Notes: a model not told the origin generated them from the sequence alone. A stretch of DNA of 64,000 nt from Solanum dulcamara (GCF_947179165.1 NC_077243.1:7372001-7436000), one strand, 5' to 3'; shown: positions 34,125 to 46,404, numbered from the stretch's first letter. A program made the numbers and translations.

Positions 34125-34690
34125 TATACTCCACATTTTCACCCGCAAATATACTTCTGCAGCAGCAATATCATGAAAAGGGTTTTAAAAAATATTCTGA
34201 ATTACTTTCTCACCTTCTCATTACTGAAAGCCACAATGAGTTATTAATAAAAAATCATGATAGTCGGCCCGTTGGTTCTTTGTCACTCCCTGAAGTAAAT
34301 CAGACAAATTATAACCAATGAGTAAGAGGTCATGGCCTCAGTCATGATCGTGGTCATGATCGAAAAAGAAATTATAATCATGATGCTCGGTTGGCACCGA
34401 GAAATGATCAGCAGTACAAAAAGAAGAGTGAAAAACCAGAAGTTTTACCAAAGAAAAATTCAGAAAGCATATGTCATAAATGTGGAGGTGTGGGGCATTG
34501 ATCACAGAATTGCTGATCAAAACGTCTGGTTCAGCTATATCAGACATTCTTGAAAAGGCCAGAAAATAATCTGGAGATAAATTTTATCTCTGAAGATAAT
34601 ATTGAGCCTATGCATCTGGATATAGCTAATTTCTTTAATTTTCCAGAAGACAATATGAATATTGATAAGTCTAATAATATTTAATTTCTA
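34125..34690 (+). pseudogene. Copia gag, 3' part with zinc knuckle
   Basis: Frames give YSTFSPANILLQQQYHEKGF, then an Arg/His/Asp-rich stretch and a CCHC knuckle CHKCGGVGH.SQNC in which the Trp codon has become TGA (34499-34501). Stops and frameshifts follow. Confidence 0.78.
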
Positions 34691-34919
34691 ACTTGCTTAG
34701 AAGAAAAGCAAATATTACTACAATTTTTGGTAATTCAAAAAATGATTGAAGGCTTTAGAAGAGCTACTATATTTTTGCCTAATGGGACAAAAATTGTTAT
34801 AGAAGATATACTATTCAATTCTAAATCCCCAACAACTTGTTAAGCTTTAAAGATATACGTAGAAATGAATATCATGTTGAGACACTAAATGAAATGAACA
34901 TATTATGCAAAAATTAGTA

Positions 34920-35770
34920 CAATTGAAGAATATATGATTCTAAACCAGCAGTTTACTGATCTAAATACACTTGTGCTATGACATGATCGGATAGGTCATC
35001 CTGAATCAATAATGATGAGACGAATCCTTGAAAATTCAACTGAACATATGTTAAAGAACAAGAAGATTCTTAAGAATGGTGAATTTTCATGTGTTGCTTA
35101 TTATCAAGACAAATTAATTGTCAGACCATCGACCCTGAAGGTTGGCATCGAATATCTTAGCCTTTTAGAGCGTATACATGGAGATATATGTGGATTTATT
35201 CATCCACCTAGTGGATTGTTTAAATATTTTATGGTCCTAATAGATGCATCATCTAAATGGTCTTATGTATGTCTCTTATCATCTTCCAACCTAGCGTTTG
35301 TGAAGTTGTTGGCACAAATAATAAAATTAAGGGCGCAATTCTCAAATTATCCAATTAAGGTCATTCGCCTTGATAATGCTGGAGAATTTACATTCCAAGC
35401 TTTTGATGATTATTATTTATCAATTGGATTAAAAATTGAACATTATATTGCTCATTTTCATACTCAAAATTGCCTTGAAGAGTCATTTATTAAGCGCCTA
35501 CAATTAATAATCAGACCTCTACTAATGAAAATAAAATTGTCAATTATTGTTTGGGGTCATGCTATCTTACAAGCAGCAACACTTGTACGTCTCACACCGA
35601 CACATTATAATAAATACTCTCTGTCACAATTGATATTTGGTCATGAGCCAAATATAATCCATCTACGAATTTTTGGTTATGCGGTATACGTGCCTATAGC
35701 ACCACCACAACGTATAAAGATGGGCCCTCAATGAAGGTTGGGCATATATGTTGGGTTTGAGTCACCTCCA
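34920..35770 (+). pseudogene. Copia integrase (degenerate)
   Basis: Two pre-integrase motifs (HDRIGHPES near 34985) precede the DDE core in an open frame at 35012-35734. IDASSKWSYVCLL holds the first Asp and RLDNAGEFTFQAF the second; the region HTQNCLEESFIKR holds the expected Glu, though NG has become NC. LSQLIFGHEPNIIHLRIFG is the typical GKKP-like C-terminal context. A stop follows GPQ at 35732-35734. The enzyme would insert cDNA into the genome, but this copy has lost normal context. Confidence 0.82.
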
Positions 35771-36097
35771 TAATTCGCTTCCTTAAACCATTAATAGGAG
35801 ACTTATTTACTGCTCGATTTACAGATTGTTGGTTTGATGAAATAATTTTCCAGTCATTGGAGGAGAGAAAAAGGAATCCGAAAAAAATTTACGTGGAAAG
35901 TTTCATCACTATCTCATTTTGATCCAGACACCCTCACATGTGAGGAGGAGGTCCAGAAGATCATTCACTTATAAAAACTAGCAAATCAAATTCGAGATGC
36001 ATTTACTGATTTGAAACGGATAACTAAGTCACATATCCTTGCAGTGAATATGCCTATCCGAATTGATATCCCCAAAAGACCATCACAATCAGACCTA

Positions 36098-36730
36098 ATA
36101 CAATATTTTCTGTTAATTTGCTGGCAAAGTATAGTTCATCCCCAACGCGAAGGCATTGAAACGGTATCAAACATATTTTGCGATACCTAAAAGGTACTAT
36201 TGATATGAGTTTGTTTTATACTAACAAAGGTTATGCAGACCTTATTGGTTATGCAGATGCATGTTATTTATCAGACCACATAAAGTTTGATCTCAGACAA
36301 GCTATCTAATTACACACGAAGGAACTGTCGTATCATGGCGATCTACAAAATAATCTATTGTTGCTACTTCTTCAAATCATGCCGAAATAATAGCAATTCA
36401 TGAAGCAAGTACCGAATGTGTGTCGTTGAGATCGATGACACAGTTCACCAAAGAAAGATGTGGTCTGAAAAATAATGTCAAAGTACCCACAATTATATTC
36501 GAAGACAATACCGCATGCATAGCTCAATTGAAAGGTGGCTTCATAAAAGAAGACAGAACGAAACATATGTCACCAAAATTATTCTTCACACATGATCTTT
36601 AGAAGAATGGTGATATTGATGTACAACAAGTTCGTTCAAGTGATAATCTTGCAGATTTATTCACAAAGGCATTACCAACATCAACTTTTGATAAGCTAAG
36701 ATATAAGATTGGAATGCGTCGTCTCTAAAA
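36098..36730 (+). pseudogene. Copia RNase H remnant
   Basis: Fragments in several frames read ILRYLKGTIDMSLFYT, GYADACYLSD and a STE.EYIA-like decayed block, then IFEDNTACIAQLKGGFIK, DRTKHMSPKLFFTHDL and the tail FTKALPTSTFDKLRY..IGM. Reverse-transcriptase palm motifs are absent, so about 1.5 kb of pol has been deleted between integrase and RNase H. Confidence 0.78.
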
Positions 36731-37006
36731 TATCAAATGAAGTTTTCATCAGGAGGAGTAAAATACGCGCTACACTATTTTTCCCTTAACCAAGGTTTTG
36801 TCCCACTGGTTTTTTCTGGTAAGGTTTTTAAGGAGGCAACAATCAAGACATATTACCAGATGTGTGTACTCTTTTTCCTTCACTAGGCTTTTTTTCACTG
36901 TTTTTTTCTAATAAGGTCTTAACGAGACACAATATCTATCGGTGTCCAAAATAACTATGTATATTATTTTTTGTAAAGTTTTTTTTACACGTGAACATCC
37001 AAGGGC

Positions 37007-37238
37007 GTGTTACAAAATGAATGTTGTTTTCCCAAGTGGGGTCCACTTAAAAGTGGGCAAGTTGCCCACTTGGTCTTCTTTTTCTTCATAGTTGTTGTTT
37101 TTCTTCTTATATAAATACCATCCTTGGCATTAAGAAGAACACACACAGATACACTGATACGACAATTATCTCTTGTTCTCTCCTTCTGTCACTATCTCTC
37201 TTTCTAATTAATTTGCAAAGTTAATTTATTTTACAACA
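37007..37238 (+). repeat. Copia 3' LTR
   Basis: Homologous to the 5' LTR; preceded by a purine-containing CCAAGGGCG, in the place of the polypurine tract. Confidence 0.9.
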
Positions 37239-37418
37239 GAAACAACTTTGCACCTCAAAATAGTTTTTTTTGAAATATATTAATAACTTTGAATTTTAAA
37301 ATAAATCCAGAAGAATACTTTCAATAAAAAAGTACTAAGTATTATTCAAAATTTTGAGGCCTCCGATTCATTTTTGGCTTTAGGCCACTAAAATGCTTGA
37401 ACCGGCCTCTGCTCACGT

Positions 37419-37991
37419 CAAAACCAACTAACAGTAATCGAGTAGCATGGTATCTTCAAAGATGCCATCAATTGAATGAACATCTGTTTGGAATTGGGCC
37501 TCATCCTAAACGGCAGAATTACATGCAGGCCCGTTGTTATGTTTACATTGCAAGTATTGGACCAAGTCCAATGTTAGAACTAAATTGGGCTTTCGGCACA
37601 AACTTTTTCATATCAAGAAATTGCTCTAAATCAAGAATGAACGGGTGAAAATCAACTCGAAATATTCTCCTTATGAGGCAAACATTTTCCTCGAGGGACA
37701 AAAATGCAAATGACCCAAAATTTCTTCTCCTCCACCACCGTCGACATCTTCTCACTTTCTTCAGTATATGTAAATCATCAGAATTTTTGCCACGAATCTT
37801 GACCGATCCCCTAGGATTCGAAATGGTGACACTCCAACATTCTATTTGAGTGATTTTGCAAAAACTAGTCACCCTCATGGAGGAAAATTAAGTTATTTTC
37901 ATACAAACCGTTCAGGGTAAAAAAAAAGAAGAGAAAAAAAACTTTCAAAGTCGATGCGAGATAAATTCTTAAATTGTTATTCCACTTTATT
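37419..37991. other. Intergenic DNA
   Basis: No gene is recognised. A minus-strand open frame (37878-37543) with a run of Arg/Trp shows no domain. Confidence 0.4.
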
Positions 37992-38116
37992 ATTATTCAA
38001 AAAAAATGGGGAAGGGAAGAATAAGAAAGGGATTACAAGAAAGGGAATCGAATTTGAACCCTCACTAACCAGATGAAAGTCCGTGTAGTCAATCAAATGA
38101 GCTACTAAAATCACCG
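37992..38116 (-). mobile_element. Small tRNA-headed SINE with TSD
   Basis: Ten-base direct repeats CCACTTTATT flank it (37982-37991, 38117-38126). On the minus strand TAGCTCATTTGATTGACTAC resembles an A box and GGTTCAAATTCGATTCCC a B box. No cloverleaf-forming tRNA can be completed. The rest is a short T-rich tail. Confidence 0.6.
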
Positions 38117-38126
38117 CCACTTTATT

Positions 38127-40844
38127 TTTCAATTTGCGGATTTAGAACTTATGTTAGAAAAATACTTATTGAGGGAATTTCACCATGGAGACAAGAGTGC
38201 AATTAATGATGAAGGGTAGAATGAAAATGAAATTTTTGCATCAAACTGTGAAATATGATAAGCATTTCCCAAAGCGGCCAATTGCCCCTTCTCCAAGTTA
38301 CCAACTTCAAATATAGATACTGCATGAGATCTCAACATGCCACATTTGCCTAAACATTATCAAAAGTTGTACCAACCAATTTATTTTTCATACTCTCGTG
38401 ATTTGTATATTGGAATTCCTAAATACTCATATAGTATCAGTCAAAAGGGTTTTAAATTTTTTGGTTCTATATGTTAGGTATAAGTAATAATAGAAAAAAT
38501 ATCTTATTTGGTAATTAGATAGATTATTAATTTGGTAAGAATTGGGTAGGTTGAATTATGACTCATTATTTAATGTATGTTTACCCAATTCATCGTAGCC
38601 CAAGCAATTTCCAAAGAGTTAATAGCCCGCTCATTTGTAAACTCATCTCATTTTAACCCGTCTAATTAAATTCAATCAAATCTGCTCATCTTACACTCCT
38701 AAATGAATTTAGGGTTCATTTGAATTTTCATTGTCAGAAAATTAGAGTGCATATGTAAGGCTAAAATTGTTTTTTAATGCACGCATCATATTTATTAAAT
38801 GTTAAATTACCTTGATTTTTTTGTATTTATTTCTTTACGTTTGGCCTAATTCTCTAACGCAAACCAAAACACTTGTGAAATTATTCTAAAATTATGTCTC
38901 AATTTAAGTGGCAGAGTTGGAATTTTGAGAATCAAAAGAATATATTCATTTTGACGGTAAATTCAAGCATATAATCTTTTAATTTTTTTTATGCATCGTC
39001 AAATTATAGTTTCACACTCAAAGTCACATGCACTGACTAATCCACAAATCATAAGAAGCCGACAAGATTGCTTTCATTAGATTAAAACTTAAGAATAATT
39101 TGGAAGCAAATCTATATCTAAAATTGGAAGAACAAAAGTAAATCTTCTTTGGAATATTGTCTTGGTAACATTAGGCCAAACGTAAATTAAAAATATTCAC
39201 TTAAACACGAGTATACATCAAACATGTTAAATAATAGATTTGTCTCCATCAAAGTTGGAATCTAATAATTAAGATTTTTTTATAAAAGGGGTGGAATATA
39301 AGTCGGAAATAAAGGTAATGCATACTCTAATAAGAGTGCTTAGCAGCTGTATTACGAGGCTGCTAACTACACTATTGCTATCCCGAGCGAAGCTAGAATA
39401 TTAGATTTGAATTCGACCAGACTCAGTAATTTTAATTTTATATTTATATCAAAAAATTTATTAAATATATATAATAGTTAATAGCCTTGTTATTAATACC
39501 AGATATTGGCAACATCATAGCCACATATCGAAAAGGATAGTCGATCAATTGAACACTCTTCATTGAAAATTTTTATGGCATATATAGAAAATTATACTAA
39601 ATATATAGGTAGAAAATTATCTAATATACATAAATATTTAATTTTGAATAATCTGTAGAGTATTTCTGATTTCATCATTGAATATTAAATAAAAGGTGTC
39701 GATCAAGTGGTAAACACCTGCCTCTAACCCTGATATTGTAGGTTTGAGTTAGACAATCTAAAAAGGTTAAAAGTTCTAGGAAGGGATATATTTCAAAAAA
39801 ATATCCAATAATATAATTTTTGAAATTAAAAATTATATAGTTCAAATGACGACTTCGTGACTTTACTTATTGAATAAACTCTTTACTCCATGATTTATTT
39901 TTTATTATAAAATTTTGCTTGGATATAGAAGCGTTGGAAGTTGGTGCGTGTGGCTGCCCCAATATAGCACCAAGCCCTTTTAATGTTTTGTTATAAGAAC
40001 AACTTCCTTTTTTATTTTGGCATTTTATGGTGCTGGTTGGATCAAGAAATTGATTTGAAGTGAAGAAATTATACCCACAAAAATAAAGTTAGATTTGGAT
40101 TCTCAAATTTATGCTGATGAATGATGATACGAGGCCTATTTAAAGATGGTCTAGCAAAAAGAAAAAGAAAATATTTAGATTTTACTTTATAGTTATTGAA
40201 CAAACTCCCTGTATCTTACTTTGGCATTTAATTTAGATGGACCGTAACATATGCTTTATGAACTAATATGCTTTACTACGCATGAGGATTATAGTAGGAC
40301 GACTAATATATATATAAAAAAATGTTACAAGTCTTAAAAAAGCAATAACTATAGTCAAACTCAGTAATTAATTAAGGAAAATTTATATAAATGTACTACA
40401 TTAAGAAAATATTTATCATTTATTGTAATAATATATTTTTTTCACTGAACACTTATAATATAATTAAAATACAATTTTAATACATATTAGCAAGAATAAT
40501 TTATAAAACTCATATAATACAAGTTTTATTCATGGATAATATATTTATCACATACTTTAATACACATATAATACATTTTGTCAATTTCTTACCAAAATGG
40601 TATAATATATTTTAAAACACTTATAATACATTTATATTGCATGATTAATTTACTTTTAATATATGGAAGATATATCATAATATTATTATATATTGTTATA
40701 AAATGGTAATAAATAAAAAGTATCGCTAAAATAAGTTATTATTTATTTAAAAGTATTTTTCCTAATAATTTTTCCATTAACTAATGAAATTTTGAATTTT
40801 TTACGAGGCTTGAACAACTTTTCTTACTTTGATTTGATTTTTAT
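38127..40844. other. AT-rich intergenic DNA
   Basis: Holds one SINE-head relic (39695-39800) and otherwise no recognised gene or RNA. Confidence 0.45.
39695..39800 (+). mobile_element. SINE head relic (tRNA-like)
   Basis: GTGTCGATCAAGTGGTAAAC (A-box like) and GTAGGTTTGAGTTAGAC (B-box like), then a purine-rich GGAAGGGATAT. This is the layout of Au/TS-type plant SINE heads. No TSD was found. Confidence 0.45.
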
Positions 40845-40864
40845 GATATGAGTTGAGCTCAAAA

Positions 40865-41524
40865 GATGAAAGTTGTCGAGATGAGAATGTTGAGATGAAT
40901 GTATAGGCATACCAAGAGCGACATCATTAAAAATGAGGCTATTCGGGACAAGGTAGGAGTGGTCTCCGTGGAAGACAAGATACGGAAAGTGCGACTGAGA
41001 TGGTTTGGGCATGTGAAGAGGAGAGACACAGATGCCCAGGGCGGAGATGTGAGAGGTTGGCCATGAATGATATCCGAAGAGGTAGGGGTAAGCCGAAGAA
41101 ATATTGGAGAGAGGTAATTAGACAGGACATGGTGCAGTTACAGCTTACCGAGGACATGACCTTAGATAGGATGGTATGGAGGACCCATATTAGGATAGAA
41201 AGCTAGTACAAAATTTCGTTATTCTTCCTTATTAGTAGGCGCATTGGCGCACTATAATTTCTTGTGCTCTTATTTCTGTTATTATATATTACTCTCTGTA
41301 CTTTGATTACTCTATTTTATCTGTGTCGCTTTCGTTATTTTCTTTCACATAACGGTTTGAACTTCTTGTACTTTTTAGCAGTATCTGACATCTTTTTATG
41401 CTTCTATTGAGCCGAGGGTTTCTTGAAAACAACCGTCCTACCTTGATAGCAGTAAGGTCCGCGTACATTTTACCCTCCCCAGACCCACGTTGTGGGATTT
41501 CCCTGGATTGTTGTTGTTGTTGTT
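40865..41524 (+). mobile_element. 5'-truncated RTE-type LINE with 20 bp TSD
   Basis: Perfect direct repeats of 20 bp (GATATGAGTTGAGCTCAAAA) stand at 40845-40864 and 41525-41544. The insert is the last about 660 bp of the LINE seen at 1-2890: 3' coding end, UTR and (TTG)n tail. Coding remnants are [21 protein letters not shown], then after a frameshift [20 protein letters not shown] and [20 protein letters not shown]. The exact TSD shows a young target-primed insertion that was never functional. Confidence 0.92.
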
Positions 41525-41544
41525 GATATGAGTTGAGCTCAAAA

Positions 41545-42756
41545 CTTAATTTAACATAAACATTATAGGATTTTAAACATGAATTCACATTTAAAATTTT
41601 TAAAAAAAATACTTTAAAAACCTAATTTTCAAATAATAATTTATTTTATATTTTGAATCACACTTTTATCTGTCTAGTTCTATTTTGATTAATCCAAATC
41701 TGTGTAAGTAAAGCAAACCTCTTTAGATAACGTCTAACTTCACTAAATTTGGACACTGTTGTTGTCAAAGGATGGGACCTGACCAAGACAGTAGTCAACC
41801 TTCATGAAAATTTGTCGTAAGTAAGAATGTTGCAACTTGTGCCTTTTGATGAAGATATTATGTTATGAACAACTTGCAATTTACACTATTTTTTTCTTTT
41901 TTCCTATTGGTTTGATCATCAATTTTTATTGATGAGACTAAGCAAGTGGTGGTTGGAACTTGTTGTTGATCAGATATAGGATTCCGATTCCTATTTAGGT
42001 TAGATTACCAAGAATTTAAAAATCATATTATCATTTGCGTACTACTCTATTATACTCTTTCACGAATTGAATTAATACCTTTTATTTTCAAAATCATGAA
42101 TTTTATTTTATTTTTAAAAAACTCATTGTATTTATGTTGTTTTTTAAAAGTTTATCATCATATATTGATAGGGGCTACATCACGTGTGTAGTCAATATCT
42201 TGTATTAGTAGTAATTGGGTTCACAACTAAAATATTAGTGTATATACCATAATTAAAATAAATTAAAATTGTAAATAAAATAACAAAAATGAATAAAAGA
42301 ATAAATATAGATTGAGGCGTATACATCTTATTCTCTTTAAGAAAATTCAAGTCCATTACAGTATAATCTACACTGATTCAGTATAAAACTCTTGACTTGC
42401 TCCCTTCAAGATACAACGGTCTAACAACATCATATAACTCAAATAACTACGGATTAGTTGAAGAGTCCAAAGCTCCACCATTAGAATACCTTCCTTTTAC
42501 ATAAAAAATTACTCTCTTTGTAGTAAATTAGTTGAAGACTTGAACTATTTTTCTTTGTCTCAACTCTCACTTTCGCTACACTAACCTTACTGCACACTAC
42601 ATTAATGTTTTCCACACTTTTCATAATTTTGCATACCCATCACAAAAAAAGAGACACCGCTTATTTATAGGTGAGGATTCTTTTTTGTATTGAATAAGAA
42701 GAGTGGGGGTAGTAATGTGGTAAATAAATGACTTAGAAGTTACATAAGTTATTAGG
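41545..42756. other. AT-rich intergenic DNA
   Basis: No gene or clear element is recognised. Confidence 0.45.
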
Positions 42757-42763
42757 CATAATA

Positions 42764-43107
42764 ACAACAACAACAACAATCCAGTGGAATTTCACAACGT
42801 GGGGTCTGGAGAGAGTAAAGTGTACACAGACCTTACTCCTACCAAGGTAGGACGACTGTTTTCGAGAGACCATCAACTCAATAGAAGCATAAAAAGAGGT
42901 CAGATAAGGCTAAGAAGTTCAAAGCGATATGGAAAAGCAAATAACGAAAGCGACACAGATAAAATAGATAATAACACAAATCAGAGCATAAGAAATTATA
43001 GTGCGTTAATGCGCGTACTAATAAGTAAGAATAACGAGACTATGTATTAGCCATCTGCCCTAATATGAGTCTTCCACACCCTCCAATCTAAGGTCATGTT
43101 TACAAGA
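42764..43107 (-). mobile_element. 5'-truncated RTE-type LINE
   Basis: The minus strand reads from the last codons of the LINE ORF (TTAGATTGGAGGGTGTGGAA) through the 3' UTR to (TTG)n at 42780-42764, about 340 bp. The TSD is ambiguous. CATAATA occurs at 42757-42763 and 43108-43114; a longer pair, GTTACATAAGTTA, occurs at 42739-42751 and 43135-43147 but leaves extra bases inside. Orientation is opposite to the copy at 40865. Confidence 0.82.
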
Positions 43108-43147
43108 CATAATAAAGTAGAGCATAACGTAGTGGTTACATAAGTTA

Positions 43148-45302
43148 CACAAAAATAATTGACCACATTTTTATCAATTTATATCCACTAAAATAATGCA
43201 CTTCAACTTTAGAATTTAAAATTAAAATATCATGCTATAAAATAAATATTTGATTAGCAAAATTCTTAGTACATAAACATGAATAGAACAAAAGCTACTA
43301 AGTTTATGTGAACCCAAATTATACGTTACAAATATGTTACACGACATGAACCCAATAGCTAGCTTTTACCTAAATCATGCATATATTTCATGAAGAAACC
43401 TACTTAACATCCATAAATATTTGAGTGTGTACCTAGTTATTATCATAGTATAAATTTAAAGTTACAGTAAAAACTCGTAAATTCCAAATAATGATGCATA
43501 AGTTAACACAAAGCTAGCAATAAAGCAAATAGGTTGTACAAAGAACCTTAAAGAAGGATTGAAAGAGAAAGAAGAAGTCAATCACAGGCTTGAAATGACT
43601 AGGGACGATGTTAACAACATTAACCATGTTGCTTGGGATATTTTCGTTTAAATGGTTGTCCTTTTATTAACTTTGTCTATGATTTAGATGTTCAAGTCCT
43701 TATTTGTAGACAATAATGGCACGTCCTTAATCACGTACATTGTGAGGCACCTTGATAACTAGTACTTAAGATTTTGCTTTGTCAAATCAACCAAAGCCGT
43801 TAAGAATTAATATTAAGGTTACGGAAGTGGGAACACCAAAGAATGTCTTTGCATTATAAAGAGTTTCATTGCTTATTTCATGCGTTATAAATGAATGGCC
43901 TTACGGAGTAGTTTGGTATGCAAATTAAATTATCGTGTGGTTATAATTTTCTGGATTGTTATTATTTCAAATTAGATAGGATAACTCACAAAATGCATGA
44001 TAAATTTTATCTTAAATTTAATAAAATTGAAGTGGCACGATTATATGAGAAAAGTATGTGTTAAATGATGCTTAAGTGGCATGATGACATGCCGAGCCAT
44101 CATATTTAAGTTGAAAAGATTACCAAAAACAATCGGTGAAAGGTATCAAAGGGGGTGAAGAAGGAGAATTCTGTATTTTACAAGTGCAAAGCAAGGTGTA
44201 AATTTTTTATATATACTGGTAGAGCATGATTAAATACAATTTAAACTTAGAATAGGTAAGTTTTACCACCATTCTTTGGAATGATTTGCACTAGGCTATG
44301 CGAACTTCGTACTAAATAAACTGTCTAGTAATATGCAAAATGTGGTATACATGACATGATTATGATTTTATGAAGGACAATAATATCGTATAAGGTCTTA
44401 TTTCATTTTTTAAAAAATAAATAAATAAGTACTCCCTTTGTTTAAGTTAGTTTGTTGGTTTGATTCAGCAACTAAGAGATGTGTAATACGTATGTACATT
44501 AAAATGTTCTTTGCATTCTGTAATTTTAAATATGTCATACATGATTATGATTTTCTGTATTTGTTAGAACTAAATAGATTTGTACTCCTATATATTCTTG
44601 TTACTCAATAGAAGAAGACATTTTGCTCAATACAATATTAATTTTTAAAAACAAATATTTGGGAAACATGAAAAGACGATTAACTCTGAAATAGTAATTA
44701 TTGGTATCTAAGTTTATAATAAAATGATTTGATCTAGTACTCTAATTTAACAGTAACAGAATTTATAGAGTAGGCATTAATAAAGAGAATTATGCTCTTA
44801 CAATATGATTGAGTGTTTAAAAGCCATTTCGCCACTAATCCTTATATGCGCCTGTGATCATCAACAAAACAAGTGAATATTAATGATTTTTCTTAAGTTG
44901 AACAGTATGCCGCATATTTCTTTTCTTTTCTCTATTTATAGCACAATTTGATACTCACAAAAGAGACACACAACAAATTTACCATAATAATAATTAAAAT
45001 TATACAAAATTATTCCTCCATTTTTTTAATTTTTTTTTTATCATGTGCTTGTTTTTGACTTGTCTGTCATTGTTTAATGATAGAATAATGTAATCAAAGA
45101 CAAGTGAAAATTTTATGTTAAATATGAAAATATGTTACTACTATTTTTAAAAAACAATTAATAAAGGCAACGCAGAGTCACAGGTAGAAAGGAGTATTTA
45201 ATAAAAAAGTAAATAACTTAATAAAATTATTGGTCTATTTTATTTTAGATGATATCGTTGAGATATCAAATAACTTTTCAACCATAAGTTTAAAAATTTG
45301 AG
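43148..45302. other. AT-rich intergenic DNA
   Basis: No gene or RNA is recognised; the stretch near 44430-44600 contains a CTCCCTTTGTTTAAG word like a MITE end, without a clear partner. Confidence 0.4.
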
Positions 45303-45316
45303 ATAGTGTAAATATA

Positions 45317-45450
45317 CAACCACAATATATCCAGTGAAATTACAAAAGTGGAGTCTGAGAGAATAGAATGTATGCAGGTCTTACCACTATTTCATTGACA
45401 TAGAGAGTCTGTTTCCGAAAAACGCTCGGCTCAAAACTCACAACCCCAAA
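45317..45450 (-). mobile_element. 134 bp LINE/SINE tail insertion with 14 bp TSD
   Basis: ATAGTGTAAATATA occurs at 45303-45316 and 45451-45464. The insert is only the shared tail (GAGCCGAGCGTTTTTCGGAA to CACTGGATATATTG on the minus strand). Confidence 0.82.
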
Positions 45451-45872
45451 ATAGTGTAAATATAAAGATTGTATTTATCGAACTACTCTTATCTTTTCAA
45501 TTTATGTTTTTTTTTATTTGATTGAATATGAAATTTAAGAAATTATATATAAAGAATATACTGAATGCTATGACTATAAATTAAAAAAATGTATATTATT
45601 ATAATATATATTTTAATCTTGTGGTTTAATTGAAAACATTGAATTAAAAGTTGTTGAATTAGAAAAATAAATAAATTTTAAGAGGATAGTGTACTTGAAA
45701 CGGAGGCTCGTAGTAACTTTTTAACCATAAGGTCTACTACTATTTTAAAATAAATTCAAGTACTATAAAATTCTGTTTACAGTACTTAGTAAATGTCATA
45801 TCTTATTTTAAGTTATTTAATTTAAAATTTTATTTTCATAATAACATACCCTATGTAATTATATAAGCGAAT

Positions 45873-46335
45873 TTGGGGAGTATTGTTGTGCAAATTTTAT
45901 CTCTATTTTATGAATATAAAAAGGTTGTTTTAATAGACCATCGGATCCACTTCATTAGAGACCTCTCTCGTCGGTTAGGTAGACAACATGATTCACTTAT
46001 GGCCGAAGCCGTGGGTGTTCGAGAAGCACTAAGTTGGCTAAAAGAACACTTTGCAGCAACACCGATATTTGTAGAAATGGACAATCTTTTGGTTAAACAA
46101 GCACCAAAAAAAAATATGCGGAAACAACTCTTACTTTGATGTTATTATTTCATGACTGTAAAACACTCACGTGTGGCTTTACTTTTATTTCTGTCTTTTG
46201 TTAAAAGATCAATAAATCAATGTGCCCCACCAATTAGCTCGAGCTTCGGGTTCTATGACTGATGTTATGGAGTGGATAATAGATCCCCCATCTTTAATTC
46301 ATGATGTACTCAACTTTGATTTGATCAATAATTAA
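45873..46335 (+). pseudogene. RNase H-like (RVT_3 type) pseudogene fragment
   Basis: The open frame 45873-46139 contains RRLGRQHDSLMAEAVGVREA and LSWLKEHF..TPIFVEMDN, the core of the plant non-LTR/host RNase H-like domain. After a frameshift in the A run at 46107-46116, reading continues SYFDVIISDCKTLTCGF, FFVKRSINQCAHQLARASG and SMTDVMEW up to a stop near 46335. The N-terminal third of the domain and any upstream exon are missing. It may derive from a LINE or a host gene of this family. Confidence 0.7.
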
Positions 46336-46404
46336 TCAAAATATATATTTAAAATAAAAAATAATATATATATAATGTTTAATCCCCTAACCCAATATTT
46401 TATT

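Larger units (their letters stand above)
29644..37238 (+). mobile_element. Ty1-Copia retrotransposon, degenerate, carrying three later insertions
   Basis: LTRs of 231 and 232 bp (29644-29874, 37007-37238) begin TGTT and end AACA, and are flanked by the identical 5 bp TSD GAAAC (29639-29643, 37239-37243). The primer site just after the 5' LTR reads CGTTATCAGCACGAG, the internal-tRNA type used by several plant Copia lineages. The order gag, zinc knuckle, integrase, RNase H is that of Copia. Protease and most of the reverse transcriptase are missing or unrecognisable. Stops in gag, integrase and RNase H mean it cannot move alone. A hAT MITE, a LINE/SINE tail and a 2.95 kb solo LTR all lie within gag. 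Confidence 0.88.
29362..37410. mobile_element. Decayed hAT-like element that hosts the Copia insertion (outer layer)
   Basis: Near-identical 8 bp repeats ACTCACGT (29354-29361) and GCTCACGT (37411-37418) bracket the segment. After removing the Copia element, the ends read TCATGACCAGCTCTATGCCT at the left, and at the right the complement CAGAGGCCGGTTCAAGCATT. These are imperfect inverted repeats of hAT style. Both ends also share a GGCCT-rich subterminal motif (TTAGGCCCCTAAATTTGAGG versus TTTAGGCCACTAAAATG). No transposase is left; only about 450 bp of the element itself remain. Inference, not certainty. Confidence 0.4.

Noticed and set aside
37543..37878. 111-codon minus-strand open frame with Arg/Trp run
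   Set aside because: The RRCRRWWRRR run comes from a CACC/CTCC simple sequence; no homology recognised.
38043..38115. tRNA-like sequence on the minus strand
   Set aside because: A and B boxes are visible but no cloverleaf with acceptor stem can be completed, and the piece is bounded by a TSD. It is a SINE head, not a tRNA gene.
39325..39460. GC-richer patch with TTTGAATTCGACC
   Set aside because: Some resemblance to a SINE B box, but no A box, tail or TSD could be found.
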